64,000 bases of DNA from Paenibacillus lycopersici (GTDB lineage: Bacteria; Bacillota; Bacilli; Paenibacillales; Paenibacillaceae): the NCBI RefSeq assembly GCF_010119935.1, contig NZ_CP048209.1, forward strand, positions 1,793,501 through 1,857,500, read 5' to 3'. A program made the position numbers and the translations under genes. Positions within the stretch are counted from its first letter, which is position 1. Every line of letters starts with the position of its first letter. The notes under the pieces are model-generated. The model was not told the DNA's origin, made no database searches, and was given only the letters and a program-made list of their open reading frames with translations. Shown here in pieces: positions 1 through 8,671 of the stretch.

Positions 1-1260
1 GCGCCCAATCTGAAAAGCGCTATCGAATCCGCGCCCGGATTGAAGGCGGCGATCGTGGCGCCGGACGGCAATATATACGGCCTGCCGAGCTACAACACCT
101 GCTGGCACTGCTTCTGGGGGAACAAGGCGTGGATCGACAAGAGCCTGCTGGACAAATTCAACTTGCAAATGCCGACGACGACGGAAGAGTTCGAGCAAGT
201 GCTGCAAACATTCAAGGATAACGGCATTAACCCGTACAGCGGCTCGTCCGACGGCTTCGATCCGATTCCTTACATTATGAATGCCTTCACGTACGACAAC
301 GCCTCCGACTATTTCGACGTCCAGGACGGCAAGGTGCAGTATGCGCCGACGCTCGACGGCTGGAAGAAGGGCCTAGCGTATCTGAACGAATTGTACGGCA
401 AAGGCCTGCTCGACAAGCAAGCGCTCAGCCAGAAGAGCGATATCGTGAAGCAGTTCGCGGCCCAAGGCAAGGTCGGCGTCATTCCTTCGCTCTACAGCGG
501 CGCCTTCCTTGACATGAACAGCGCGAATTACAAGAACTGGATCAGCGTGCCGCCGCTCAAAGGACCGGACGGCGTGCAATATGCGGCGTTCAGCGGCAAC
601 AGCCCGAGATCGCTGACCTTCGCCGTCACGAACAAGGCGTCGGAAGAACAGATCGTCAGGCTGATCAAGCTGATCGATTTCATCTACACGCCGGAAGGCA
701 CGCAAATGATGAATTTCGGGCAGGAAGGCAAGTACTGGACCAAAGCGGACGACGGCGTGAAAGGGCTGGGCGGCGAACAGGCGCTGTTCATTACGCAGTC
801 CGATAAGTTCTATTCTTCCGGCGCGAAGCAGAACGAGGGCTGGGATCAGATGGGCCCGATCTTCCAGGACATCGTATGGCGCAACGGCTTCGTCAAAGCG
901 ACTTCTCCGTTTACGGCGGAAGGGCTGGAATCGCTGCTGCTGCTCGAGACGATGAAGAACTACGCGGGACATCAGCCGCAGCAGGTATACCCGGGCGCGA
1001 TCTACATGGATGACGCGCAGAACCAGAAGTTCGCGCTGCTGAAAACAAACATCGAGCAGTATATGAAGCAGTGGACGGCGCAGTTCATTCTCGGCAACAA
1101 GTCGGTGGATAAAAACTGGCAGGAGTACCTCGACGGCTTCAAGAAGCTGGACTTGGACGGCTACCTGAAGATCGCGCAGGATGCGATGACGCAGCCGTTC
1201 GATACGTCCGCTTACCAGTCCGATGCGAAAACCGTTGCATTCTTGTCCTCGTTGAAATAA
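1..1260 (+). CDS. Extracellular solute-binding lipoprotein of a sugar ABC transporter (5' end missing)
   Basis: The reading frame is open from the first base, so the signal peptide and N-terminal lobe lie outside the window; about 419 residues remain. It captures a carbohydrate outside the membrane for an ABC importer. The segment around PDGNIYGLP and LQMPTTTEEF is clearly paralogous to the complete binding protein at 18110-19792, which has PDGNIYALP and LQMPTTTEEY in the same order. That places it in the large Paenibacillus LplA-like family (bacterial extracellular solute-binding protein family 1). The enzyme gene 92 bp downstream, on the same strand, suggests transport and catabolism of one sugar or sugar acid. 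The ligand cannot be told from sequence. The family call is firm. Confidence 0.9.
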   Translation, partial: APNLKSAIESAPGLKAAIVAPDGNIYGLPSYNTCWHCFWGNKAWIDKSLLDKFNLQMPTTTEEFEQVLQTFKDNGINPYSGSSDGFDPIPYIMNAFTYDNASDYFDVQDGKVQYAPTLDGWKKGLAYLNELYGKGLLDKQALSQKSDIVKQFAAQGKVGVIPSLYSGAFLDMNSANYKNWISVPPLKGPDGVQYAAFSGNSPRSLTFAVTNKASEEQIVRLIKLIDFIYTPEGTQMMNFGQEGKYWTKADDGVKGLGGEQALFITQSDKFYSSGAKQNEGWDQMGPIFQDIVWRNGFVKATSPFTAEGLESLLLLETMKNYAGHQPQQVYPGAIYMDDAQNQKFALLKTNIEQYMKQWTAQFILGNKSVDKNWQEYLDGFKKLDLDGYLKIAQDAMTQPFDTSAYQSDAKTVAFLSSLK

Positions 1261-1269
1261 TCGATCCAG

Positions 1270-1316
1270 GCCGGCGGCTTAGCCAAGGCCGCTAGTACCT
1301 TGGTTACGCCGCCGGC
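1270..1316. repeat. Long GC-rich inverted repeat between binding protein and enolase-family gene
   Basis: GCCGGCGGCTTAGCCAAGG faces CCTTGGTTACGCCGCCGGC across a 9-nt loop. The stem is strong but no T-run follows (TCTAACC). It could be a processing or stabilising hairpin within an operon or a weak bidirectional terminator; I cannot decide. Confidence 0.55.
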
Positions 1317-1351
1317 TCTAACCGGATACAGCATGAAGGGATGGCTGAATA

Positions 1352-2449
1352 ATGAAGATAACGAGCGCGAAAAGCTTTATCCTGCACGTTCCGATCACCC
1401 CGCCGATAACCGATGCGATCAATGCCGCGACGCACTGGGGCGTAACGGGCGTCCGCATCGAAACGGACGAAGGCATTACGGGGTACGGTTACACCGGAAC
1501 GACCGCGAAGGGCGACGAGATGATCGCCGATACGATCGATCTGTACTACGCCCCGGCACTCGTCGGCAAGGATCCGGCCATGATCAAGCAAATCTGGGAC
1601 GAGCTGCGGTTCGGCCCGATGCACTGGATCGGCCGGGCGGGCGTGACGCATATGGCGCTGGCGGCCGTGGATATCGCGCTCTGGGATATCGCGTCGAAGG
1701 CGGCGAACAAGCCGCTGTGGCAATACCTTGGCGGCCATAAGCCGGAGAAGATCAAGGCGTACAATACGAACGGCGGATGGCTGAATTGGAGCAAGGAGCG
1801 GCTGATCGCGGATATGACCGGCATCGTGGATCAAGGATTCACCGCGGTGAAGATGAAGGTCGGCAAGCCGGATCCCCGCGAAGACTTCGATCGCGTACGA
1901 GCCGTTCGCAAGGCGATCGGCGACGATATCGGCCTGATGATCGACGTGAATCAGCAATGGAACATCACGACCGCCATGACATGGGGCAAGAAGCTCGAGC
2001 AGTTCGATCTCATGTGGCTGGAAGAGCCGCTTAACCCGGACGACGTTGCCGGCCATCGCAAGCTGGCGGACGAACTGAACGTGCCGATCGCGCTCGGCGA
2101 GCATGTCTACAACAAATATGCGTTCCGCGATTATATCCACCAAGGCGCCGTGGAATACGTCCAGGTCGACGTCACGCGCGTCGGCGGCATCACCGAATGG
2201 ATGCAGGTGGCGGGACTTGCGGCTGCCTATGATTTGCCGATCTGTCCGCATGTCGGCGACATGGGGCAGATTCATCAGCATTTGGTCGCTTCCACGCAGA
2301 ACGCGGTCATGCTGGAGTACATTCCTTGGATCCGCCATATTTTCGAAGAGCCGGCCACCGTGGTCGACGGCTACTATAAGCTGCCGGTACAGCCAGGAGC
2401 CTCAACCACGATCATTCCGCGTTACTTCGATGAGTATCGCATACGCTGA
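1352..2449 (+). CDS. Mandelate racemase / muconate lactonizing enzyme family (enolase superfamily) protein
   Basis: A 365-residue enzyme that should abstract the alpha-proton of a carboxylate using a Mg-stabilised enolate. The N-terminal capping domain covers about 1-125 and the (beta/alpha)7-beta barrel the rest. Visible catalytic positions: KMK at 167-169 (the KxK base), metal ligands D198, E224 in WLEEP and E250 in GEH, and H300 in CPH. This K/H layout is typical of the MR subgroup, which includes sugar-acid dehydratases. Its position behind a sugar-binding protein suggests dehydration or racemisation of an imported sugar acid; the substrate is unknown. Family certain, substrate not. Confidence 0.88.
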   Translation: MKITSAKSFILHVPITPPITDAINAATHWGVTGVRIETDEGITGYGYTGTTAKGDEMIADTIDLYYAPALVGKDPAMIKQIWDELRFGPMHWIGRAGVTHMALAAVDIALWDIASKAANKPLWQYLGGHKPEKIKAYNTNGGWLNWSKERLIADMTGIVDQGFTAVKMKVGKPDPREDFDRVRAVRKAIGDDIGLMIDVNQQWNITTAMTWGKKLEQFDLMWLEEPLNPDDVAGHRKLADELNVPIALGEHVYNKYAFRDYIHQGAVEYVQVDVTRVGGITEWMQVAGLAAAYDLPICPHVGDMGQIHQHLVASTQNAVMLEYIPWIRHIFEEPATVVDGYYKLPVQPGASTTIIPRYFDEYRIR

Positions 2450-2557
2450 GGGCCGCCTAAACGCGCGCATGGATCAAGAAGACGCAGCCGTATAAGTCTG
2501 CTTCCGGCAGAGGCATACTAGACGCGCATGCATCAACAATGTCGGGATGTGCTGAAG

Positions 2558-2872
2558 ATGAATGAAGACCGGGTTATGGCGGCGCTCGAGGAGGTCATCG
2601 ATCCCGAGATCGGCGTCAACATCGTGGATCTCGGCCTCGTATACGCAGTCGACGTTTCGCAAGACGGGAAGGCCGTCATTGAAATGACCTTGACCATTCC
2701 CGAATGCCCGCTGGCCGATCAAATCGTAGCGGATACCCGCCAAGCGGCCGAATCCGTGGAAGGGGTGCGGGAGGCCGAAGTGAAGCTGGTGTTCGAGCCG
2801 AAGTGGACGCCAGCAAGAATGAACGACGAAGCCCGGGAGCAGATTCGCGCGCGGCAAACTGCCCTAAACTAG
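2558..2872 (+). CDS. MIP18/DUF59-family Fe-S cluster assembly protein
   Basis: About 104 residues, the normal size for stand-alone DUF59 (MIP18, SufT/PaaD-like) proteins. These help mature Fe-S clusters on target proteins. Visible signatures are DPEIG near the N-terminus, VDLGLVY, and ECPLADQI carrying the conserved cysteine. I start at 2558 (MNEDRVMAAL) because family members begin about here; an in-frame ATG at 2528 would add ten poorly conserved residues and neither start has a good ribosome binding site. A terminator follows at 2910, so it ends its transcription unit. The target protein is not evident from context. Confidence 0.82.
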   Translation: MNEDRVMAALEEVIDPEIGVNIVDLGLVYAVDVSQDGKAVIEMTLTIPECPLADQIVADTRQAAESVEGVREAEVKLVFEPKWTPARMNDEAREQIRARQTALN

Positions 2873-2909
2873 CGTTGCGTCTTGACTCACGCTTGCGAAA
2901 ATCGAACCG

Positions 2910-2934
2910 AAAGGCCGCTCTAGCAGCGGCCTTT
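2910..2934 (+). terminator. Rho-independent terminator after the DUF59 gene
   Basis: AAAGGCCGCT, loop CTAGC, AGCGGCCTTTT: a 10-bp GC-rich stem followed by T's. Confidence 0.8.
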
Positions 2935-3094
2935 TCGCATTGTCGGCCTTCGGACGCAGCTTCGCAGACACGTTGTAGGATTCCGCTGGATTCCGCTCCA
3001 AGGCCGAATATACGCTTGGTCGCAATGAATAGTTTCGGATGCCGATCGCCAATCTAATTTGGGTTACCCATTCAAGCTGAGGAGGAATCTTGCT

Positions 3095-3739
3095 ATGGCT
3101 GCCAACTTAGGCGCACATGAAACGATGGAGCTTCACGAGCTGCTGTCCGCATCCGTATCCAATATCCATACGATGCAGCTGTATCGGCCGCATATTCAAG
3201 ATCAACGTCTCGCGCAAATTGCGGACAAGCAGCTTCAATTCGCGATCCAGGAATACAATCACTGCGTGCAGTCGGCGCAGCAGCTGGCCGGCCAGCTGCA
3301 AGTCATGAACGCCGGGCCGCAGTCATCCGCTTACGGGATGCCGCGCGCAGGAGCCCCGGTATACGGACTTGACCATCCGGCGCCGATCGGCCCGGACAAT
3401 CGGATCGACGACCGGGACGTGGCGTTCGCGCTGCTGAATCTCCATAAATCGTCCGCCACCATGAAGATCATCGCGGCGCTGGAGTGCGCGAACCCGCAGC
3501 TCCGCGCCAACCTGCAGCAAGGCGCCGTCAATTGCTCGGAGCAGGCGTACGAGATCTGGCAATATATGAACCAAGCCGGATACTACCAAGTGCCGACCAT
3601 GAAGGAAATAACGACCGAGACGACGCTTGGCGCTTATCAGCCCGCCAATATGGCGGCACCTATGGGCGCGCCAATGGGAATGAGGATGGGTATGGGAATG
3701 GACCCGTCCCGGTACGTGAATCCCGGCATGCCGCAATAA
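3095..3739 (+). CDS. Spore coat protein, CotF family
   Basis: A 214-residue protein of the CotF (Coat_F) family, structural proteins of the endospore coat made in the mother cell. It is largely alpha-helical, with repeated helices such as LHELLSASVSNIHTMQLY and DRDVAFALLNLHKSSA, and ends in a Met/Gly/Pro-rich tail (MGAPMGMRMGMGMD) common in coat proteins. The start at 3095 is supported by GAGGAGG about 11 nt upstream; upstream in-frame codons are not conserved in style. It stands alone between two terminators and is strong evidence that the host sporulates. I see no sigma-E or sigma-K promoter clearly enough to claim one. Confidence 0.85.
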   Translation: MAANLGAHETMELHELLSASVSNIHTMQLYRPHIQDQRLAQIADKQLQFAIQEYNHCVQSAQQLAGQLQVMNAGPQSSAYGMPRAGAPVYGLDHPAPIGPDNRIDDRDVAFALLNLHKSSATMKIIAALECANPQLRANLQQGAVNCSEQAYEIWQYMNQAGYYQVPTMKEITTETTLGAYQPANMAAPMGAPMGMRMGMGMDPSRYVNPGMPQ

Positions 3740-3754
3740 ATATCGTTCCGGACA

Positions 3755-3791
3755 GAGCAGATCGCAGGCCAATGCCTTGATCTGCTCTTTT
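3755..3791 (+). terminator. Terminator after the CotF-like gene
   Basis: GAGCAGATC and GATCTGCTC form a perfect 9-bp stem followed by TTTTATTTT. Confidence 0.85.
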
Positions 3792-3917
3792 ATTTTGCGT
3801 ATGTCCCGCATGCTGCGATTGAAGCGCTGCCGCTCGTTGAGGACATATGTCCTTTCACGACACCGTCCGCTCGTCGTTTAATAGGGAGAGCATGACGTTC
3901 GAGGAGGAAGACGGGGA

Positions 3918-4343
3918 ATGAAAGGCATGATTTACGCCATGTTGGGCGGCATATTCATCACGCTGCAAAGCACGGCCAATGCGGCGATCGGCGCTCGCCT
4001 CGGCACCTGGCAGGCCGCGGCGCTGACGCAAGGTACGGGGTTCGCGGCTGCGCTGCTGCTGGTCTGGCTTGCGGGCGATCGGTCTTGGAGGAAGCTCGCG
4101 CGAGTGAGGCTGCCGTTTCATATAGGCGGGGCGCTTGCGGCCGTTATTATATTCGGCAACATTACCGCGTTCCACCTTAACGGCGCCGCCGTGACGGTAT
4201 CCTCGGCATTGATCGCCCAGATTATCGGAACGCTGGCGATGGAGAAGGCCGGCTGGTACGGCAGACGCGCGCTGCGGCTTCGCACGCCGCAATGGGCCGG
4301 CATAGCGCTCATGATCGCAGGCATCTTATGTTTGTCCTTCTAA
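3918..4343 (+). CDS. YdcZ/DUF606-family small membrane transporter (first of a pair)
   Basis: A 141-residue protein with about five hydrophobic helices, the size of one YdcZ (DUF606) unit of the drug/metabolite transporter superfamily. It opens with MKGMIYAMLGGIFITLQSTANA and ends with a typical last helix, ALMIAGILCLSF. A second YdcZ unit is encoded at 5085 after an intervening regulator, so the two probably assemble as a dimeric transporter. The start is supported by GAGGAGGAAGACGGGG upstream. Substrates of this family are unknown. Confidence 0.8.
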   Translation: MKGMIYAMLGGIFITLQSTANAAIGARLGTWQAAALTQGTGFAAALLLVWLAGDRSWRKLARVRLPFHIGGALAAVIIFGNITAFHLNGAAVTVSSALIAQIIGTLAMEKAGWYGRRALRLRTPQWAGIALMIAGILCLSF

Positions 4344-4380
4344 GCGGTTAAACTAATCCCACAGAGAAGGAGCGGCTGCG

Positions 4381-5088
4381 ATGAATGAAATCGAGGATAC
4401 CGGCCGGATCGAACGATACCTCGCGCAATACGGGCTCGAAGCGGTGTTCACGGCACCGCTGCGGCAGCATTTGACGCTGTGCCGGTTCGAGCCGGAGGAA
4501 GCGCTCTGCATGCAGGGCGAAGCACCGGAATGGATGTTCTTCCTCATGCGCGGGAAGGTCAAGGTCTATACGACATCGGCAGAGGGCAATACGCTGCTGC
4601 TGAATTTCATGTCGCCGCTCGGCGTCATCGGGGAGATCGAATGCCTGAGCGGGCTGGACAATCTGAACACGGTGACGGCCGTGACGCCCGTGGAGGCGGT
4701 CGGATTTCACAAACGGTGGCTGCGGCTGTACCGGGAGGAGGCGCCCTTCCTGCAATTCATGCTGCAGCTGATCGCGCATAAGTTCTACAGCAAATCGGTG
4801 TCGCTCAGCTTTAATCTGCTGTACCCGGTCGAAGTCCGTCTGGCCAGCTATTTGCTCTCCATGACGAACGCGTCGGACGCGGCGGTCAGCACGGCGAATG
4901 TGAAGGATATGGCGAATCTGATCGGCACCAGCTACCGGCATTTGAACCGGGTCATCCTGAATTTCTGCCGGTCGGGTTGGATTGAACGAAGCCGCGGCTC
5001 GCTCGTGGTCCGGGATCGGAAGGGCCTCGAGGCGGCCGCAGGACGAAATATATACGAACAAGGAGAGCGGAGGGATCAGCAGCCATGA
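4381..5088 (+). CDS. Crp/Fnr-family transcriptional regulator (YeiL-like)
   Basis: 235 residues: a cyclic-nucleotide-binding-like beta-barrel (about 20-130, with the GDVVGEIECLSG-like turn seen as GVIGEIECLSG) and a C-terminal winged helix (about 165-215, GTSYRHLNRVI as recognition helix). The YeiL type does not carry an obvious Fnr cysteine cluster. It sits 37 bp after one YdcZ gene and overlaps the next by 4 bp (ATGA), so the three genes form one translationally coupled operon and the regulator probably controls it. YdcZ/YeiL neighbourhood is a recurrent Bacilli arrangement. The signal sensed is unknown. RBS AAGGAG is 9 nt before ATG. Confidence 0.85.
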   Translation: MNEIEDTGRIERYLAQYGLEAVFTAPLRQHLTLCRFEPEEALCMQGEAPEWMFFLMRGKVKVYTTSAEGNTLLLNFMSPLGVIGEIECLSGLDNLNTVTAVTPVEAVGFHKRWLRLYREEAPFLQFMLQLIAHKFYSKSVSLSFNLLYPVEVRLASYLLSMTNASDAAVSTANVKDMANLIGTSYRHLNRVILNFCRSGWIERSRGSLVVRDRKGLEAAAGRNIYEQGERRDQQP

Positions 5089-5573
5089 TCGGCATCCTAT
5101 TAGCGCTACTGGCAGGAATGCTCGTCAGCGTGCAGACGCTGTTCAACAATAAAGTAAACCTGTCCGTCAACTCCCATACGACGACCGCGCTCGTGCTGGG
5201 CATGGGCTTCATCGCCTCGTTCGGCGCCGGATTGGCGGCGGAAGGGACAGACTTCCTGAACTGGCAGGCGATGCCCGGCTGGTTCTGGTTCAGCGGACTG
5301 CTGGGGATCGGCGTCGTGACCTGCGTCGTCAAGGGCGTTCGCCTTCTCGGTCCGAGCGCCGCGACGACGATCGTCATGGCATCGCAGCTGCTCTGCGCGT
5401 TATGGTGGGATTCCGCAGGCTGGCTCGGACTCGAGCGGGTACCGTTCAGCTGGCAGAAGGCGGCCGGGGCCGCCGCCCTGATAGCAGGTCTGCTGTTGTT
5501 CAAATTGCAGCCGAAGGCGAAGGCGGCGGCGCCGATCGAGAAGAACGGCATGGCGCCCGTAGCGAACAGGTAA
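5085..5573 (+). CDS. YdcZ/DUF606-family small membrane transporter (second of a pair)
   Basis: 162 residues with five predicted membrane helices (for example MIGILLALLAGMLVSVQTLF and ATTIVMASQLLCALWW) and a charged C-terminal tail. Its ATG overlaps the stop of the Crp/Fnr gene in ATGA, so it is translated by coupling. Together with the unit at 3918 it likely forms an antiparallel pair in the drug/metabolite transporter superfamily. The two copies are divergent rather than recent duplicates. Transport substrate unknown. Confidence 0.8.
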   Translation: MIGILLALLAGMLVSVQTLFNNKVNLSVNSHTTTALVLGMGFIASFGAGLAAEGTDFLNWQAMPGWFWFSGLLGIGVVTCVVKGVRLLGPSAATTIVMASQLLCALWWDSAGWLGLERVPFSWQKAAGAAALIAGLLLFKLQPKAKAAAPIEKNGMAPVANR

Positions 5574-5651
5574 ACGATGACGCCCGATTACGCCGGACCG
5601 AGGTCCGGTTCCGTAGGCTAATCATGAATTGGATGGTCGCGGGCATGCAGA

Positions 5652-5677
5652 AATGGACGGTTACAAAACCGTCCATT
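5652..5677. terminator. Inverted repeat after the YdcZ operon, probable terminator
   Basis: AATGGACGG and CCGTCCATT pair perfectly around an A-rich loop. The following T content is modest (CTGTTTATG), so termination strength is uncertain. Confidence 0.5.
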
Positions 5678-5730
5678 CTGTTTATGATACCCTTATCTTC
5701 ATTAAAGCTCGTAACGGAGGGGATCGGAAT

Positions 5731-5868
5731 ATGCATGTACCAGCGGGCGTATGGGTTGCTGCCGGTGTTATTGTCGTCGTGTTGGCGTGGATGACGTTCT
5801 GGATCACGAATAAAGCCTACTCAAGAAGATGGGAAGATCATGGCAACGAGAAATACGGCCAGTTTTAA
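5731..5868 (+). CDS. 45-residue single-pass membrane microprotein
   Basis: ATG at 5731 is preceded by GGAGGGG with good spacing. The product has one transmembrane helix (VWVAAGVIVVVLAWMTFWI, about residues 7-25) followed by a polar tail, NKAYSRRWEDHGNEKYGQF. A strong terminator follows. I do not recognise a named family. It lies convergent with a MocR regulator, on whose far side another membrane microprotein is encoded (7434-7526). Coding status rests on RBS, hydrophobic pattern and a closed transcription unit. Confidence 0.65.
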   Translation: MHVPAGVWVAAGVIVVVLAWMTFWITNKAYSRRWEDHGNEKYGQF

Positions 5869-5892
5869 TGGCGAGCTTCGATAAGCGGTTCG

Positions 5893-5930
5893 AAGCGCAC
5901 CCGCAGGAAGGTCTGCGGGTGCGCTTTTTA
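5893..5930. terminator. Strong bidirectional terminator between convergent genes
   Basis: AAGCGCACCCGCAG and CTGCGGGTGCGCTT form a perfect 14-bp stem with a 6-nt loop, then T's on + and A's before it for the - strand gene at 5950. Confidence 0.85.
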
Positions 5931-5949
5931 TTGCCGGCGGATAACCGCG

Positions 5950-7389
5950 CTACTCCTGCAGCAGCCGGAGAGCCTGGCTAAACGCGGATATGCCCTGTTC
6001 AATCTCTTCCGTTCGCGGTCTGGCGAAGGTGAACCTTACGAACCCCGAATCCGATCCGTACACGCTGCCGGGGACGAACACTGCCCCTCTCTTGATCGTC
6101 TCCTCCAGCAGTTTGCCGTCCTGAACGGCGCTGTTGAGCCGGCACCATAAGTGCAGGCCGCCATTGGGCGCGTTGTACCGGATCATGCCCGGGAGCTCCT
6201 TGTTCAACGCTTCAATCAGGATATCCCGCTTGAACCGCAATTCCATGCGCAGCCTGTCGAGATGCGGCTCGAAGAAGGGGGATTGCAGGAACTGCCCGGC
6301 GACTTGCTGGGGAATGACGCTCAAGCCGAAATCCATCTGCTGCCTGGCATCGGCGAGGCGCTCGACGATCGAACGGGGAGCGACCATCCAGCCGATCCGC
6401 AGCCCGGATGCGGCAATCTTCGAGAAGGAACCGATGTAGAGGATGGAGCCGGCGGTATCCATTGCTTTCAAGGGCAGCGGCGGATTGCCGTCGTATGCGG
6501 TCAAGCTGAACGGATCATCCTCGACAACGGGCAGTCTGAGCTCGCTGGCCGCAGCTAGCAGCTGCCGGCGGCGTTCGTCGCTTAGCACCGTCCCGGTAGG
6601 ATTTTGGAAGGTCGGGTTCAGAAACACCATTTTAATCCGATGCTGCTTGAACAAGGTCCGTATATCCTCCGGCTCGATCCCCTCGGCGTCCGCCGGGAGC
6701 CGGAACAATCGCAGCCCTGCCGACTGGAACATGGGGAGCGAGTAACAATAGGACGGATCTTCGATCGCAACCGCATCTCCCGGGGACAGCAGGCACTGCG
6801 TAATTAAATACAACGATTGCTGGGAGCCCGACGTAATCAGAATCGATGATTCGGTCGTGCGAATGCCCCTGTATTTCTCCAGGTACCCGACTAACGCCTG
6901 TCGTAGCGGCATGGAGCCCTGCGGATTATCGTAGCCCAAGTAGGAGGTATATTCATGCGTGCTCATCAGCTTGGCGATCTCTTCGGTCGGAGCCAGATCG
7001 GCCGCCAGCTCCCCGCTTGCAAAATCGATCAATGCCGGCTGCTGGATAAGCGCTTCCCGGATCCGCCGCATGAACGGCAAGTTCGGCAAGAACTGGCCGC
7101 CTTCCGTATAGCGGCTCCAGTTCGGGGTATGCCTTGGCGTCGCTCCCCATTTCGTGGCGCTCACCCGGGTCCCGCTTCCCGTACGGCTGTCGATAATCCC
7201 CAAGGAACGAAGCTCGGCAAATGCCATGACCACGGTGCTGCGATTGACCCCGAGCTGCTCCGCGAGCTTCCGCTCGGAGGGGAGCAGGCTGCCGGGAGGA
7301 AACTCGCCGTATGAAATTCGCTGCTCAAGATGATCGGCAATCTGCTGATAAAGGGCTCTTTTGCCGTCGCGATCGAGCTTCCACATCAT
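5950..7389 (-). CDS. MocR/PdxR-type regulator: GntR winged helix fused to fold-type I aminotransferase
   Basis: 479 residues. An N-terminal GntR winged helix (about 5-75; LPSERKLAEQLGVNRSTV) is joined to a PLP-binding aminotransferase-like domain (about 110-475). The Schiff-base lysine is K324 in GSFSKIAASGLRIGW, and NPTFQNPTG is the typical PLP-ring segment. MocR regulators use PLP or a PLP-amino acid adduct as ligand; family members control pyridoxal synthesis, GABA or taurine use and other pathways. No target biosynthetic gene lies next door, so the specific role is open. The gene is convergent with 5731 and shares its terminator. Confidence 0.9.
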   Translation of the reverse strand: MMWKLDRDGKRALYQQIADHLEQRISYGEFPPGSLLPSERKLAEQLGVNRSTVVMAFAELRSLGIIDSRTGSGTRVSATKWGATPRHTPNWSRYTEGGQFLPNLPFMRRIREALIQQPALIDFASGELAADLAPTEEIAKLMSTHEYTSYLGYDNPQGSMPLRQALVGYLEKYRGIRTTESSILITSGSQQSLYLITQCLLSPGDAVAIEDPSYCYSLPMFQSAGLRLFRLPADAEGIEPEDIRTLFKQHRIKMVFLNPTFQNPTGTVLSDERRRQLLAAASELRLPVVEDDPFSLTAYDGNPPLPLKAMDTAGSILYIGSFSKIAASGLRIGWMVAPRSIVERLADARQQMDFGLSVIPQQVAGQFLQSPFFEPHLDRLRMELRFKRDILIEALNKELPGMIRYNAPNGGLHLWCRLNSAVQDGKLLEETIKRGAVFVPGSVYGSDSGFVRFTFARPRTEEIEQGISAFSQALRLLQE

Positions 7390-7433
7390 GCATTCCCCTT
7401 CGTCGATGAGATTATTTCACTGGCGCCGCGAGG

Positions 7434-7526
7434 TTATCGTTCCGAGTTGAAGATGCTTCTTCCCGCAAGCATCAATAGTACCACGCCCACGATCATCACG
7501 GCAAAAACGATAATCGTATACATCAT
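7434..7526 (-). CDS. 30-residue hydrophobic microprotein upstream of the MocR regulator
   Basis: On the minus strand, GGAGGTG stands 7 nt before two adjacent ATG codons. The 30-residue product is MMY followed by one transmembrane helix (TIIVFAVMIVGVVLLMLAG) and a short charged tail RSIFNSER, then TAA. Size and layout fit a membrane-inserted microprotein. It is codirectional with the MocR gene and ends 44 bp before its start, so the two may be cotranscribed. I know no family for it. Support is the near-perfect RBS and the clean hydrophobic helix. Confidence 0.6.
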   Translation of the reverse strand: MMYTIIVFAVMIVGVVLLMLAGRSIFNSER

Positions 7527-7785
7527 ACGATACACCTCCATCTCATTAACATGCGAACCGAACCGCTCGAATTAAGAATAGTGGACTCCATCCCCTGCAT
7601 CACCATCCATTCGCGCGAAGCTTCCCCCATCCAATTCGGGCCGCCTCTTGTCCAATCAAATCGCGGATTGCACGGCATTCATATCGTCGCGGCAGGCGAC
7701 GTCCGTCTCCGGCATCGGGTAACGGCAGGTAATCGGACCCGCCGTCTCGAAGAGTAAGGCGAGATGAGCTTCGGGAGGAATCGAA

Positions 7786-8232
7786 ATGGGCGTTACTCTT
7801 AAGCCGGTGTCTGCCGAGAACTGGTATGCATGCACCAAGCTGAACGTCAGGAGCGAGCAGCTCCATGTTTTTCCGGCGCCGGTTGTGTACTGGATCGCGG
7901 AATCCAAGTATGTCGATGATTTTGAGCTGCGCGCGGTCTATTGGGAGGACGAAGTAGCCGGATTTATCGTATTCCGTACGAAGCCGGACATGGACGGCAG
8001 CTACTGGATACCGGCGATCATGATTGATGAGAAGCATCAGGGCAAGGGCTGCGGCCGGGCCGCGATGGAACAATTGATTGCCTGCATGCGCGGGATGAAT
8101 TGCAAGCGATTGATGATCGGACATAGACCCGAGAATCACGCTGCCGCATGCTTGTATGAATCGCTGGGGTTCCGCAAGCTCAGCGAAGAAGTCATAGACG
8201 GTGAAATCATACGTTTGCTTCACATGGACTGA
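7786..8232 (+). CDS. GNAT N-acetyltransferase, BltD/spermine-spermidine acetyltransferase-like
   Basis: 148 residues, the usual length of single-domain GNATs. The acetyl-CoA pyrophosphate loop is seen in MIDEKHQGKGCGRAAME (about 84-100), and the C-terminal N-H-A-A-A-CLYESLGF segment is the standard beta5-alpha4 part. The opening LKPVSAENW and overall order resemble BltD of Bacillus, which acetylates polyamines. It is a solitary gene with its own downstream hairpin. Polyamine acetylation is a plausible inference, not proven. Confidence 0.8.
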   Translation: MGVTLKPVSAENWYACTKLNVRSEQLHVFPAPVVYWIAESKYVDDFELRAVYWEDEVAGFIVFRTKPDMDGSYWIPAIMIDEKHQGKGCGRAAMEQLIACMRGMNCKRLMIGHRPENHAAACLYESLGFRKLSEEVIDGEIIRLLHMD

Positions 8233-8239
8233 ACGGACG

Positions 8240-8280
8240 CGGAGCGCACAATCACTCGGATTGGGCGCTCCGTTGCTTTG
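8240..8280 (+). terminator. Hairpin after the BltD-like gene
   Basis: CGGAGCGCACAATC and GATTGGGCGCTCCG form an extended stem with one mismatch, followed by TTGCTTTG. Confidence 0.65.
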
Positions 8281-8501
8281 TGTGGACATATGCGTTTACG
8301 TATGCGGAATACGCGTTTGCGTTAGCCCTCTGCCGGCGCCCGAATGACGCCTCCTGCCGATTGGAACGAATGACTGCCGGCAGACTTCCCGGCTTATCAG
8401 GGGCAGCTCGGCGTAATCTTGTTGATTCTGCGCATAGCTGGCGGCATCCGGCATATTCTTATTGATGATGATCGAGATGCCGGCTCCTCCATCTTCGATA
8501 T

Positions 8502-8516
8502 TGATAATCATTATCA
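8502..8516. promoter_or_regulatory. Perfect Fur box
   Basis: TGATAATCATTATCA matches the 7-1-7 Fur core TGATAATnATTATCA at every position, and the flank GATAT extends the similarity to the 19-bp consensus. It lies about 200 bp before the metallophore-like gene. Confidence 0.85.
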
Positions 8517-8656
8517 CTGGATTCGGAAAGAAAGCACGCTAGGGAAGAGAAGCTCCTTCGCTCCGATTCGTCAGGCTATACCCGTTAACGGTTCACACTC
8601 GAATGATGCTCCCCGTATTCAAAATGAAATTGCTGCGGCACTGTTTTCGCTTTGAT

Positions 8657-8671
8657 TGATAATAATTCTCA
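8657..8671. promoter_or_regulatory. Second Fur box next to the coding start
   Basis: TGATAATAATTCTCA differs from the 7-1-7 Fur core at one position. It lies 43 bp upstream of the GTG start at 8715, a position suited to iron-dependent repression. Confidence 0.78.
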
